Part shown: piece after piece, positions 43,495 through 54,000 of the stretch | Layout of the letters: each line of letters opens with the position of its first letter | Position numbering within the stretch: position 1 is the first letter of the stretch | Assembly: GCF_042680125.1 (NCBI RefSeq) | Contig: NZ_JBHTNY010000045.1 | Direction: 5' to 3' (one strand) | DNA from: Robinsoniella peoriensis | GTDB taxonomy: Bacteria; Bacillota; Clostridia; Lachnospirales; Lachnospiraceae | Length of the DNA stretch: 61,033 nucleotides | Position numbers and translations under genes: made by a program | The notes under the pieces: generated by a model | The model's input: only the letters and a program-made list of their open reading frames with translations | Databases searched by the model: none | What the model was told of the DNA's origin: nothing

Positions 43495-45354
43495 CTACAC
43501 TTCTTTGTAATCGCCGTCAACTACATCATCTGCCTGGTAAGCTTCGCCGCCTTCCGGAGCCGGGCCTGCACCTTCTGCTCCTGCCGCTCCCTGAGCCTGC
43601 TCATATACTTTTGCAAATAATTTCTGAGCGCTTTCCATTAATTTTTCTTTTCCAGCCTTGATTTCAGCAACCTGAGCTTCAGTCATTTCTTCCGGATTGG
43701 ATTTTTCAATTAATTCTTTTAATGCTGCAAGATCAGCTTCCACAGCGGTCTTGTCATTAGCATCAATCTTATCGCCTACTTCTTCTAATGCTTTTTCTGT
43801 CTGGAATACCATAGAATCTGCATCATTGCGGGCATCAATTGCTTCTTTACGTTTTTTGTCCTGTGCTTCGTATTCAGCAGCTTCTTTTACTGCCTTATCG
43901 ATTTCATTGTCAGACATATTGGAACCGGAAGTAATTGTAATATGCTGTTCTTTGCCTGTTCCAAGATCTTTTGCAGATACATTAACAATACCGTTTGCAT
44001 CGATATCGAAAGTAACTTCGATCTGAGGAACACCTCTTCTTGCTGGTGGGATTCCGTCCAGTCTGAACTGTCCAAGAGATTTGTTATCTTTGGCAAACTG
44101 TCTTTCACCCTGTACTACATGGATATCAACTGCTGTCTGGTTATCTGCTGCAGTTGAGAAGATCTGGCTCTTCTTTGTAGGAATTGTTGTATTTCTCTCG
44201 ATCAATCTGGTAGCAACGCCGCCCATTGTTTCGATAGAAAGTGACAATGGTGTAACATCCAATAATAAGATATCGCCTGCGCCTGCATCGCCTGCTAATT
44301 TACCACCCTGTACGGATGCACCTAATGCAACACATTCATCCGGGTTTAAAGTTTTGCTTGGCTCTTTACCTGTCAGGGATTTTACTTTGTCCTGTACAGC
44401 CGGGATACGTGTTGATCCACCAACCAATAATACTTTAGATATTTCGCTTGCTGTTAATCCTGCGTCTTTTAACGCTGTTGTAACAGGTGTAGCTGTTCTT
44501 TCTACTAAATCATGTGTCAGCTCATCAAATTTAGCTCTTGTCAGGTTCATATCAAAATGTTTTGGACCTTCTGCTGTAGCTGTGATGAATGGCAGGTTGA
44601 TATTTGTTGTAGTTGCGCTGGAAAGTTCTTTCTTAGCTTTTTCAGCTGCTTCTTTTAATCTCTGAAGAGCCATCTTGTCATTAGATAAGTCCACACCTTC
44701 ATTTTTCTTGAATTCTGCTAACATATAATCTGTGATCTTCTGGTCGAAGTCATCTCCACCAAGTCTGTTATCACCTGCAGTAGATAATACTTCGATAACA
44801 CCTTCACCGATTTCAATAACGGATACGTCGAATGTACCGCCACCTAAGTCATATACCATGATTTTCTGTTCTTTTTCGTTGTCAAGACCATAAGCAAGAG
44901 CTGCTGCTGTTGGCTCGTTGATAATACGTTTTACATCTAATCCTGCAATTTTACCTGCATCTTTTGTTGCCTGACGCTGAGCATCATTGAAGTAAGCAGG
45001 AACGGTAACAACTGCTTCCGTAACTTTTTCACCAAGGTATGCTTCCGCATCTGCTTTCATTTTCTGAAGGATCATAGCAGAGATTTCCTGTGGTGAATAT
45101 TTTTTATCATCAATAGCTACTCTGTAATCTGTACCAATATGCCTTTTAATAGAAGAAATTGTTTTGTCTGCGTTTGTTACTGCCTGACGTTTAGCAGGTT
45201 CACCTACCAGTCTTTCTCCTGTTTTTGTGAATGCCACTACGGATGGTGTAGTTCTGGCACCTTCTGTATTGGCGATAACTACTGGTTTACCACCTTCCAT
45301 AACTGCTACACAGCTATTTGTTGTTCCTAAGTCGATACCGATAATTTTTCCCAT
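43495..45354 (-). CDS. dnaK: Chaperone protein DnaK (HSP70)
   Basis: 619 residues, full length. ATPase signatures IGIDLGTTNSCVAVMEG (N-terminus), VYDLGGGTFDVS near 170 and LLVGGSTRIPAVQ near 312; the linker DILLLDVTPLSL near 360; substrate domain and lid, ending in a Gly/Ala-rich tail (GAAGAEGAG) and DDVVDGDYKEV. Central folding chaperone working with DnaJ and GrpE. GGAGG lies 8-9 nt before the ATG. Confidence 0.98.
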   Translation of the reverse strand: MGKIIGIDLGTTNSCVAVMEGGKPVVIANTEGARTTPSVVAFTKTGERLVGEPAKRQAVTNADKTISSIKRHIGTDYRVAIDDKKYSPQEISAMILQKMKADAEAYLGEKVTEAVVTVPAYFNDAQRQATKDAGKIAGLDVKRIINEPTAAALAYGLDNEKEQKIMVYDLGGGTFDVSVIEIGEGVIEVLSTAGDNRLGGDDFDQKITDYMLAEFKKNEGVDLSNDKMALQRLKEAAEKAKKELSSATTTNINLPFITATAEGPKHFDMNLTRAKFDELTHDLVERTATPVTTALKDAGLTASEISKVLLVGGSTRIPAVQDKVKSLTGKEPSKTLNPDECVALGASVQGGKLAGDAGAGDILLLDVTPLSLSIETMGGVATRLIERNTTIPTKKSQIFSTAADNQTAVDIHVVQGERQFAKDNKSLGQFRLDGIPPARRGVPQIEVTFDIDANGIVNVSAKDLGTGKEQHITITSGSNMSDNEIDKAVKEAAEYEAQDKKRKEAIDARNDADSMVFQTEKALEEVGDKIDANDKTAVEADLAALKELIEKSNPEEMTEAQVAEIKAGKEKLMESAQKLFAKVYEQAQGAAGAEGAGPAPEGGEAYQADDVVDGDYKEV

Positions 45355-45440
45355 TGTTGTTTCCTCCTAATTTAATATATTATGATTTGAGATTGTTATT
45401 TACTATTTAAAAGAGGTGACTGTTACATCACACAATTTGC

Positions 45441-46112
45441 TTAATTTGCCACCTTAACCATGCTGTGTCTTACTACATTTTCACGGTAGGTGTAACCTTT
45501 TTGGAATTCCTCGGCAACTATATTATCACCAAGTTCTTCATCTTCAATATGCATTACCGCATTGTGGAAATTCGGATCAAATTCCTGTCCCACAGCCTCA
45601 ATTGCCTTTACTTCTAATTCTTCTAAAGTTCCTATAAGCTGTTTGTAGATTTTTTCCATTCCTTCAGCAAAAGGATCATCTTTTTTATCTTCCGGAACTG
45701 CTGCCAAGCCTCGTTCGAAATTATCTACAACTGGAAGCATTTTTTCAATTACACTTTTTGCTCCCACTTCAAACATTGCGCTCTTTTCTTTTTCCGTTCT
45801 CTTACGGAAGTTATCAAATTCTGCCATCTGGCGTTTCAGCCTGTCTGTCAGTTCTTCAATTTGAACGTCTTTCTTATCTTTCTTGTCTTTTTTCTTGCCA
45901 AAGAAACCTTTTTTTACTTCTTTGCCGTCTCCTGATTCTTTTTCAGCTTCTTCTTTTTCTGTATCTTCGTCAGCTTCTTCACTTTCAGGAGTTTCGTTTA
46001 AAGTTTCTGCGGCTTCCTCTTCCGCATTTTCTTCTACTGCTTCCTCTGTGGCCTCATCTACCTTGTCTTCCACAGATTCTTCCATTTCTTTTTTTAAATT
46101 TTCGTCTGCCAA
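45441..46112 (-). CDS. grpE: Nucleotide exchange factor GrpE
   Basis: 223 residues. A long, very acidic N-terminal extension (about 1-65, mostly Glu/Asp/Ala) and a Lys-rich segment (KKGFFGKKKDKKDKKD) precede the GrpE coiled coil (about 75-130, LKRQMAEFDNFRKRTEKEK) and the beta domain with the typical VGQEFDPNFHNAVMH motif. Releases ADP from DnaK. 19 bp after hrcA on the minus strand. Confidence 0.95.
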   Translation of the reverse strand: MADENLKKEMEESVEDKVDEATEEAVEENAEEEAAETLNETPESEEADEDTEKEEAEKESGDGKEVKKGFFGKKKDKKDKKDVQIEELTDRLKRQMAEFDNFRKRTEKEKSAMFEVGAKSVIEKMLPVVDNFERGLAAVPEDKKDDPFAEGMEKIYKQLIGTLEELEVKAIEAVGQEFDPNFHNAVMHIEDEELGDNIVAEEFQKGYTYRENVVRHSMVKVAN

Positions 46113-46130
46113 TTTTGTTACCGCCTTTCC

Positions 46131-47162
46131 CTAGCTTTTATCAAATAATTCATCCAGCTGCACCATTAATGTTTTCAATGTATTCACAACCTTCTCGTAA
46201 TCCATTCGCTTTGGGCCGATAATACCTATCGTACCCTGCATTCCTTCACCTAATTCATAGGTAGCTGTTACTACACTGCAGTCTTTCATATTCTTCACCG
46301 GTGTTTCATCACCGATATAGACTTGTATGCCATTGTGCTCCCCCTCGGACATGGTTTCATGTACAAGGCTTACCAGCTGCTGCTTCTCTTCTAATGCACT
46401 GATCAGCTCGCTGGCCCTTTCACTGTCGCTAAGCTCCGGATATTTAAAAATATTAGTTGCGCCGCTGGTATAAATCTCCAGATCGTCGTCATCCAGTCTT
46501 ATTGCTTCTGCTACAGCGTCCAGAACACTGTTTACTACCTGGCTGTGAATGCCTGCCTGTTCTTTTAATTTCGCAATCATCCCAAGATTGATCTGTTCTA
46601 TAGTCAATCCGTTTAAGCTTGTGTTTAGTAAAATATTCAGCTTCAGGATGGTCTCATTATCCAGGCAGTGTTCTATATGAAGCATCTTATTCTTGACTAC
46701 ATTACCTTCTGTCACAACTACGGCCAGTATCTGGTCTTCGCTTACCATAGACAGTTGAATGAACTTAAGCTTCGTCCGGTGATACTGAGGTGCCGTTATC
46801 ATGGTAGCATAGTTGGTATTTAACGCCAGAACCTTTGCCACCTGTTTTAACACCAGATCCATCTTATCCTGCTTCTGAATCATCAGTTCTTTCATTTCGG
46901 TAACTTCCCGCTCTTTTTCCTCCATCATCCGGTCAACATATAATCGGTAACCTTTATCAGAAGGAATCCTGCCAGCTGAAGTGTGTGGTTGAATGATATA
47001 CCCCAATTCCTCCAGATCTGACATTTCATTGCGAATTGTTGCGGAACTCAGATTCAAATCAGCATACTTAGATATCGTTCTGGATCCTACCGGTTCTCCG
47101 GTTTCCAGATACGTTTTTATAATGGCATGAAGAATTTTCGTCTTTCTTTCATCTAGCTGCAT
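46131..47162 (-). CDS. hrcA: Heat-inducible repressor HrcA
   Basis: 343 residues. N-terminal winged helix (MQLDERKTKILHAIIKTYLE, GSRTISKYADLNLSSATIRNEM) and the HrcA GAF-like core; ends in the typical IGPKRMDYEKVVN motif. Represses the operon by binding CIRCE; needs GroEL for activity in related bacteria. AAGGAGGA precedes the ATG, 31 bp after the CIRCE element. Confidence 0.97.
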   Translation of the reverse strand: MQLDERKTKILHAIIKTYLETGEPVGSRTISKYADLNLSSATIRNEMSDLEELGYIIQPHTSAGRIPSDKGYRLYVDRMMEEKEREVTEMKELMIQKQDKMDLVLKQVAKVLALNTNYATMITAPQYHRTKLKFIQLSMVSEDQILAVVVTEGNVVKNKMLHIEHCLDNETILKLNILLNTSLNGLTIEQINLGMIAKLKEQAGIHSQVVNSVLDAVAEAIRLDDDDLEIYTSGATNIFKYPELSDSERASELISALEEKQQLVSLVHETMSEGEHNGIQVYIGDETPVKNMKDCSVVTATYELGEGMQGTIGIIGPKRMDYEKVVNTLKTLMVQLDELFDKS

Positions 47163-47192
47163 CCTTAAATCCTCCTTCCTTTTTAGTTGTTG

Positions 47193-47219
47193 TTAGCACT
47201 CGTCTGAGTGGAGTGCTAA
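47193..47219. promoter_or_regulatory. CIRCE operator
   Basis: Perfect consensus: TTAGCACTC (47193-47201), 9-bp spacer, GAGTGCTAA (47211-47219), just downstream of the hrcA promoter start. Binding site of HrcA. Confidence 0.98.
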
Positions 47220-47232
47220 CATCTATGTACAT

Positions 47233-47261
47233 AAAATAGCACTCTGCCTTTTTTTTGTCAA
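47233..47261 (-). promoter_or_regulatory. Promoter of the hrcA operon
   Basis: Minus strand TTGACA (47261-47256), 17 bp, TATTTT (47238-47233). The spacer contains a further CIRCE-like half-site, TAGCACTC, at 47237-47244. Confidence 0.8.
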
Positions 47262-47343
47262 TAGTATTTATACTTTTTTTAGAAATTATTTTAATTTTTA
47301 TATTTAACAAAGTATATCATGGATTTAAAAAAGCTTGAACTAT

Positions 47344-47371
47344 TTGACATTTATAGGTAAAATAGTATAGT
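47344..47371 (+). promoter_or_regulatory. Promoter of the second SGNH hydrolase gene
   Basis: TTGACA (47344-47349), 16 bp, TATAGT (47366-47371), about 90 bp before the ATG. Confidence 0.7.
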
Positions 47372-47458
47372 GAATTTTATCGTTCATGCAATTTCAAACT
47401 GCTTTGGTACTAAATACAACAGGATAAGACTAGGAAAGGATACTGCCCACCCGGCAGC

Positions 47459-48205
47459 ATGAATATTATGAAAAAAGGAAATACGCTGATTGTGATCTTT
47501 GCATCATTATCAATAGCAGCTTTACTGGCGCTGTCCGCCATTCTGATGCTCTATATGATGGAAGATACAAACCCACTCAAGAAATACCTCCCTTTTTATG
47601 AAAATGCCCAAAATGGAGGAAATAATGCCTTTAAAAGTGAAAATGAACAAATGTCTGCTGATCATTTATCCAACCAGGCAAACGGCAATTCTGCAGCAGA
47701 TGCGGATTCTTCTTTTGTTCTGATAGGGGATTCCCGAACTGTCGCTATGAAAGAGGCCATGAAATCTGATTCTTCAGATTCTACTGTATATATTGCAAAA
47801 GAGGGCGAAGGATATGAATGGTTCAAGCAGACAGGCCTGACGGAGTTAAAAGGTGTCCTGGCTGAATCACCTGACGAGACAGTCGTCTTCAATCTGGGCG
47901 TCAATGATGTAGAAAATATCAGTCTTTATCTGACACTATTTAAGGAATTGATTCAGAGCTATCCCGATGCATCTTTCTATTTTATGTCTGTGAATCCTGT
48001 AAATGAAGAAAAGTGCAAGGGAATCACAAATGCTGAAATCCAAAATTTTAATGGATCTCTTCAGGAGATATTCAGTAACCGATACCTGGACTGCTACAAT
48101 TATCTCATAAAGAATGGATTCGATACAGTGGACGGTCTTCATTATACTCAGGATACTTCAAAAGCCATCCATCAATATCTGACTGATCAAATTTTCCACT
48201 CATAA
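47459..48205 (+). CDS. Membrane-anchored SGNH-family hydrolase
   Basis: 248 residues. An N-terminal signal-anchor (about 10-35, LIVIFASLSIAALLALSAILML) is followed by an Asn/Ser-rich linker and an SGNH domain (about 85-248) with GDSR (Ser about 92), GVND near 145 and DGLHY near 227. The catalytic domain is clearly related to that of the protein at 1059-2234: both have FNLGVND, SVNPVN and IAK-GEGY blocks. Likely an extracellular esterase acting on wall polymers. A small CTGCC/GGCAG hairpin precedes the start, and an AGGAAAGG is 20 bp upstream, so translation initiation looks weak. Confidence 0.8.
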   Translation: MNIMKKGNTLIVIFASLSIAALLALSAILMLYMMEDTNPLKKYLPFYENAQNGGNNAFKSENEQMSADHLSNQANGNSAADADSSFVLIGDSRTVAMKEAMKSDSSDSTVYIAKEGEGYEWFKQTGLTELKGVLAESPDETVVFNLGVNDVENISLYLTLFKELIQSYPDASFYFMSVNPVNEEKCKGITNAEIQNFNGSLQEIFSNRYLDCYNYLIKNGFDTVDGLHYTQDTSKAIHQYLTDQIFHS

Positions 48206-48208
48206 TAA

Positions 48209-48253
48209 AATGCCTTAGCAAAGACCATCTCGTCTCTGCTAAGGCATTCTTTT
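48209..48253 (+). terminator. Terminator of the second SGNH hydrolase gene
   Basis: 12-bp stem AATGCCTTAGCA/TGCTAAGGCATT (48209-48220, 48237-48248) followed by CTTTTT. Confidence 0.8.
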
Positions 48254-48298
48254 TCACTGGATCCTGTCCTAAAACTGGTACAGGCTTTCCAACTCATC

Positions 48299-49609
48299 CT
48301 ATATTAAATATATGTATCCTAAAATTCTTCTTCCAGCACCCCACTCATACATATTTCCATAGTGGAAAGATATATTCGAAGCAGTTGGTTTTACACTAGT
48401 CATGCTGTATCCGGATTCGGAAACGTATGGCACACCATTGATAATCGCCTCAACCATTGCAATATGTGCATCTCCTGAAGAGTTGTAATCAAAGATTACT
48501 AATGAACCAACCTTTGGAGTAGAACCATATGCATAGACCTTGTCTTTCTTATTTGCGTTCCAGATACCTACCGGATCCGGTCCGAAGATAGACATATTTG
48601 GAGACTTTCCTGCCTGCAGCATAACTTCTCTTGCTCTTCCGCATGCATACCAGGTACAATTGCCTCTGTTATAGCCGCCGCTGGTCTTCTTACCCGTTGG
48701 TGCCAGATAATCAAAGTTGAAGTAAATATTATAGAGTCCTGAATAGTAACTTCCATTATTCAGATCCGGCGGAACCGTTCGCTGAACAAAATTAGCTGTC
48801 GATCCACTGGAATTTCCTCCTGAATTACTGCCTCCTGAAGAACCTCCGTTTGAACCGTTATCCGGATTGGAAGGTGTATTGCTTTTTACGGTCAGGGTTC
48901 TTTTTACCAATGTTTTGGATTTCCCTGATTTATCCTTTGCAGTTACAATATACTTATAGGTACCTGCCGGGAGTGTATTAAATGACATCGCACTGTCAAT
49001 TTCAAAACCTATTTTAAAAGTCTTGGTATTTGGCTTCACTGATCTGGAGAACTTGGTTGCCCCGCCTGCATCAGTAACCTTCGCCGTTACATTCGTAATC
49101 TTATAATTGGATTTTACCGTTCCGCCTACCGTATAGAGCCCACCTGCATTTATTGCAAAATCGGAACTTGGTACCGGACTTGTAATCTTTAGGTTCGAAG
49201 TTTTGGAAACAACATTAAACTTCTTCTTAACTAAAGTTCTGGACTTTCCAGACGCATCTTTCGCTGTAACCTTGTATAAGTAGCTACCTGTTTTTAATCG
49301 GTCAAACTGTAAAGCATAATCAGCCGGTGAATATGCCAGATTGTATTTCTTCGTATTCGGATAAATATTACTCTTATAATACGATTTCTTACCAGAAGAA
49401 TTGTATATTCCTGCGGTTATCCTTTTGATCTTATAATTTGATGAGATCCTTCCCTTTAGTGAAAAGCTGGTTCCTAACTTATGAGATGCCGGATAACTAT
49501 GTCCGCTAATCTTTAGTCTGGAGGCTGCCGCTGCTTCCGGCTTCATTGGTATAATCATGCCAACTACTAGACAACACATCAAAATTAAAACTTTAACCTT
49601 TTTGTTCAT
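48299..49609 (-). CDS. Secreted CHAP-domain (cysteine amidase/endopeptidase) protein
   Basis: 436 residues from the ATG at 49609, where the signal peptide begins (KVKVLILMCCLVVGMIIP). Two or three related beta-rich repeats of about 90-100 residues (about 35-245: SGHSYPASHKLGTSFSLKG and KITSPVPSSDFAINAGG units, each ending in SGKSKTLVK), a Gly/Ser/Asn-rich linker (about 250-275), then a CHAP domain with the catalytic Cys in GNCTWYACGRA (near 320) and His in GDAHIAMVEAI (near 380). Likely cleaves peptidoglycan outside the cell. Convergent with the SGNH gene. Confidence 0.85.
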   Translation of the reverse strand: MNKKVKVLILMCCLVVGMIIPMKPEAAAASRLKISGHSYPASHKLGTSFSLKGRISSNYKIKRITAGIYNSSGKKSYYKSNIYPNTKKYNLAYSPADYALQFDRLKTGSYLYKVTAKDASGKSRTLVKKKFNVVSKTSNLKITSPVPSSDFAINAGGLYTVGGTVKSNYKITNVTAKVTDAGGATKFSRSVKPNTKTFKIGFEIDSAMSFNTLPAGTYKYIVTAKDKSGKSKTLVKRTLTVKSNTPSNPDNGSNGGSSGGSNSGGNSSGSTANFVQRTVPPDLNNGSYYSGLYNIYFNFDYLAPTGKKTSGGYNRGNCTWYACGRAREVMLQAGKSPNMSIFGPDPVGIWNANKKDKVYAYGSTPKVGSLVIFDYNSSGDAHIAMVEAIINGVPYVSESGYSMTSVKPTASNISFHYGNMYEWGAGRRILGYIYLI

Positions 49610-49781
49610 ATAAATTCCCTTGTTTTCTTCATACTCCATTTCAAAGTTACGAGCTAATTATACACAATATATTACGACTTTTCAACCACTATTTAACATT
49701 TCTTTAAAATTTAATTAATTTCCTTCAGAAATTTGGTTATATTTTGCAGTTAAAAAACCGGATTTATTACACTTTTTATAG

Positions 49782-50939
49782 CTATAGCAAAAACTGCGCC
49801 AGTGTATAATTGCTTAAATCAAATCCTTTTTCTGTTAAGAAGACTCTTTCATCCTCAGTCTGCACCAGCCCTTCATTTTTCAAGCCAAGCACTGTCTTTC
49901 CATAGACAGCAGAAAATGGAGTATGGAAAGCCGTTTCGAATTCTACTGTTGAAATTCCCCCTTTCATACGCAGCCCCAGGAACATAGTTTCTTCCATTTG
50001 TTCCTGTAACGACAGCACCTCCCTTTCTTCTTTCTTGAAAATTCCCTGGTTGTACTGTGCTAAATCTACTGTATTGCGTAAACGCACATTGTCTATGAGC
50101 GATGAGGCACCTAAGCCAAATCCCAGATAATCCTGCCTCAGCCAGTAAGCCTGATTATGCCTGCATTCGTATCCCGGTTTTGCATAATTAGAAATTTCAT
50201 ACTGTTCCAGTCCATATTCCCCAGTCAGGCGCCGTGTCTCATAGTACATCCCGCGATCCTCTTCTTCCGAAGGAAGTATGTGACAGTCTTCACCCATATC
50301 CCGAAGTTTTGCATCATCGGCATACTTCTCATAGAACGGTGTTCCCTCTTCTATGATCAGGCTGTAAGCGGAGATATGCTCTACCTGCAGCCGCAATATC
50401 TTTAACAGGCTTTCTTTCCAGGAATCTGCTGTCTGCCCTGGGAGAGCTGACATTAAATCCACATTAATATTAGAAAATCCTGCTTCTCTTGCCAGGTGAA
50501 AGCCTTTTAGAAAATCATCATATGTGTGAATTCTTCCAAGAAGCTTTAACTCCTTGTCGTGAACAGACTGAAGCCCCAGACTGAGACGGTTAATGCCCTG
50601 TCTCCGGTAGGTGTAAAGCTTATCTTTCGTAAGCGTTCCAGGATTTGCTTCTGTCGTAATCTCTGCATCCTCGTCCATATTGAATTTATTCTGAATTGCC
50701 TCCAGAATCCTGCCGGTCTCCTCTTCCTTTAGCACGGACGGCGTACCTCCTCCAATAAATATAGAAGTAACATGCCATCTTTTCGCGTCTTCGAACTGTT
50801 GGATTTCAGATAACAGGGATTCTGCATATTTTTTTCTTGCCTCCTCTTCAGAAGTAAAAGACAGGAAATCACAATATGCGCATTTACGAATACAAAATGG
50901 TATATGAATGTAGATGCCTAAATTTTTCGTCTGTTCCAT
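49782..50939 (-). CDS. hemW: Radical SAM heme chaperone HemW (coproporphyrinogen III oxidase-like)
   Basis: 385 residues from the ATG at 50939 (GGAGAGG, 9-nt spacing; the ATG 9 nt earlier abuts it). Radical-SAM motif C-x3-C-x2-C in CIRKCAYCDF near 15-22, GGGTPS near 62, and the HemN_C domain at the C-terminus. It has the extra Cys position right after the motif occupied by Asp, as in HemW rather than HemN. Members transfer heme rather than oxidise coproporphyrinogen. In many Clostridia it sits between lepA and hrcA; here envelope genes are inserted on both sides. Confidence 0.9.
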   Translation of the reverse strand: MEQTKNLGIYIHIPFCIRKCAYCDFLSFTSEEEARKKYAESLLSEIQQFEDAKRWHVTSIFIGGGTPSVLKEEETGRILEAIQNKFNMDEDAEITTEANPGTLTKDKLYTYRRQGINRLSLGLQSVHDKELKLLGRIHTYDDFLKGFHLAREAGFSNINVDLMSALPGQTADSWKESLLKILRLQVEHISAYSLIIEEGTPFYEKYADDAKLRDMGEDCHILPSEEEDRGMYYETRRLTGEYGLEQYEISNYAKPGYECRHNQAYWLRQDYLGFGLGASSLIDNVRLRNTVDLAQYNQGIFKKEEREVLSLQEQMEETMFLGLRMKGGISTVEFETAFHTPFSAVYGKTVLGLKNEGLVQTEDERVFLTEKGFDLSNYTLAQFLL

Positions 50940-51028
50940 TTTATTCATCCTCTCCGGAACAGCAATGTTGACGGGTGAACCGGCAGCACTGCTGTTCCTT
51001 ATTTGGCTGTTCCTTATTTGGCTGTTCT

Positions 51029-54000
51029 TTATTTTACTTTAATTGAATTTATTTTTGATATGGTTCCATCGCTTGTTCTGGTATGGTAAGCGCGGACTTT
51101 ATAATAATATACTTTCTTAGATTTTATTTTCTTAGTATCTTTATAACTTGTTTTTGCAGTTACTGCAACCTTTTTATATTTTCCTTTCTCTTTATCTGAA
51201 CGGTAAACCACATATTTTTTCGCTCCGGAAATCTTATCCCAAGATATTTTGACCTGTTTCTTTTTCACGGATTTCAGCTTTATATTGGGGACAGTAAGCG
51301 CTTTTGTTTTCAGCTTTGTAACCGCTGAATATTTGCCGGAGTTTTTATTAACCGCCTGAACCTTATAATAGTATGTTTTTTTCGGAACTACTTTTGTATC
51401 TTTGTAGCTGGTCTTCTTCGTTTCAGCCTGCAGTTCATATTTCCCATTTTTCTTCACTGCACGGTAAACTTTATAGGAAACAGCATTAGCTGCCTTTTTC
51501 CATGTCAGCTTCAGGCTGGATGCCTTAATAGATGCTCCTTTTAGCTGAACCGGTTTTGCCACTGCCGGCTCCGGCTTTGGCGCTGGTTCCGGTTTGGGTT
51601 CCGGCTTTGGTTCCGGTTTCGGTTCTGGTTTCGGCTCTGGTTTCGGTTCCGGTTCCGGATCGGGTTCAGGCTGTACTTGCATCTTTTGGAATTCAGCCAA
51701 TAATTTCCAGTCTGCTGATGCCGTAAAATTATAAGCTGCCTCTGAAGATACTTTATTTTCGTCACTTACTTTATCTTCATACCATCCTCGAAACTCATAG
51801 CCTTCATCTGCAGCTGCCATTACCGCAACTGTACTTCCCTCCTGAACTTCAATTCCAGAAAGTTCCCCTTCTTCTGATTCGATATAAGCCCTGCCGCCTT
51901 CTGATGCCGTTACCGAGATCTGATAGCTGGGAATCACGGGTTGGGATTCCTTCGTAAAGGACTGATATTGATAGTATGTCTGGTTATTCCTATCTTTTCC
52001 ACAATAAACAGCAATATTCTCTGCATTGCCGCCAATCTTCACAAAGGTATCATCAAAGCTGACCGTAACCTTGCCGTCTTTTACCTTCCCGACACCTGCA
52101 TAAATTCCATTTACGGTCAGTGCTATTTCCGTGATCTCCTTTGGCACTGTAACTGTCGCTGTATTTATGTTATTTTGGGATACGTCTAATTCTCCTGTTA
52201 TGCCGTCGTCCAGTCTGTTTGTATTCCAGGAATCCATCAGAGATTCTACGGTAGCAAACTGATTATCCAGCCAGAAAATTCTTGTTGTCAGGAAATTTTT
52301 CAGTTTATTAACTTGATAATCAAATCCCCCATACGGAAACCCTCCACTTCCATTCCATCTCTCTGTATTTGCCTGGGCTGCAGGGCCTAAATAACTTCTG
52401 TTTGTATCTATGATGCCATCCGTACTGATCAGATCCCGGAGATAAGTCCCGCGTATTTCCTGATACAGTTCTCTTGCTTTTATGGCAAAGTAAGGATCCT
52501 GTATCATATATTTATACCATTGATATTTCTGCTTATCATCATTAAAATGAAGGGTTTGCCACTTTAATGGAAAATTTGTTGCACTGATATCTGATGCTGA
52601 TGACCAGTCCATATCCCAGATTGGTCCCATGCTGAAAAGACCATTAATGTCTTTATACATATACGTGCTTTTCTTCATTGCATCCTCGTTCATAAATAAT
52701 TCATTTACCATCCAGAATTTCACAAGGGAATCCATATCAAATAACTGCGGGTAGCTTACTTGATTCTGGTTCCAGCTACTCGAAAAATCATAGGACTGTA
52801 TCGCCCTTTCAAAAGCATTTAAATAATCACTGGCATACTGCATTAACTCTCTATTAGAATTAACATATTCTGGACTTTTGAACTTTAACAGATGCCCCAA
52901 TGATGAATTGAAAGACGATATTTCATCGTCATAAGAATCTAATTCTATCAAGAAACCACCTGACAGTTTAGGTATCTTAATTTTTTTGTAATTATCCAGA
53001 TTGTAATTTTGTCCATTAAAATAAACTTGATGAGTAGTAGCCCATGTCATATCCTTAAGCATTGTATTTTCTAAATCCCCAACAAGATTTTCATCAAAAT
53101 CCGACGTCTTGTCTTCTGCTATAATACCGGCAAAGTCCTCGGAAGCCTTCTCCCAATCATAAATATCCACACGGTTTCCATCCGATTTATAATCCACACG
53201 GATCTGCTCACAAAACTGGTAGATTCCGTCATATCTGCCATTCATGATCAATACCACATCCGTCGACTGCATATAGGGCATACCCAGGAATCCGGACAAT
53301 TCATATGCCAGTTTATTGCGCATCAGGGCACCATCCAGGTGATTAGCAAGAAGAACCCAGTGTTTGTTCTTACCAAATCCAAACATATCTGTCTTTTTAT
53401 CCAGCTTGATTTTATATGGTTTTTTATCATATCCCATCGTACTGTTGCCGCGGTATCTTATTTCGATATTACCATTATAAACAGTTGCATTCTGATTCAT
53501 ATATTCTTCATTCCGCTTTGTGGTCAGGGTTCCCGCAACGTAATCCTCTTTGTTTTGGATCTCCGCCTCTGTAGTTACATACATAACCGGAAGCTGGCTG
53601 CAATATAAACTGCAGGAATAACTATTTTTTCCACCCTCCGTATAGACCGTCACTTCAATAAAAGATTCCAGATCTTCTTCCGATGGAATGTAGGAGTTTG
53701 TGTCATTATCGATTGCATTACCATTCACGGACCACTTATATTGGTAGTCCCCGGCTAAAGAATCCCCATGCAGCTCCACTTCCAGCGCCATACCCGGCTT
53801 CGCATATTCTGTTGTAAATCCTGCATAAACTGCAGCATTCTCAGCCTTAGCTGTCAATACAGGGACCATCATCCCCAGCAGACAAACCCCCGCTGCCATA
53901 AATATGTAAACATAAACGGCGGCAGCAAACTTCCCCAATAAATACTTCCTTAATAAATACGTTCCTTCTAAACGTCTTCTTTCTAAATTTCCTCTTTCTA

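Noticed and set aside
45758..46222. 154-residue Leu/Phe-rich frame resembling a membrane protein
   Set aside because: Antisense image of the acidic Glu/Lys-rich part of grpE.
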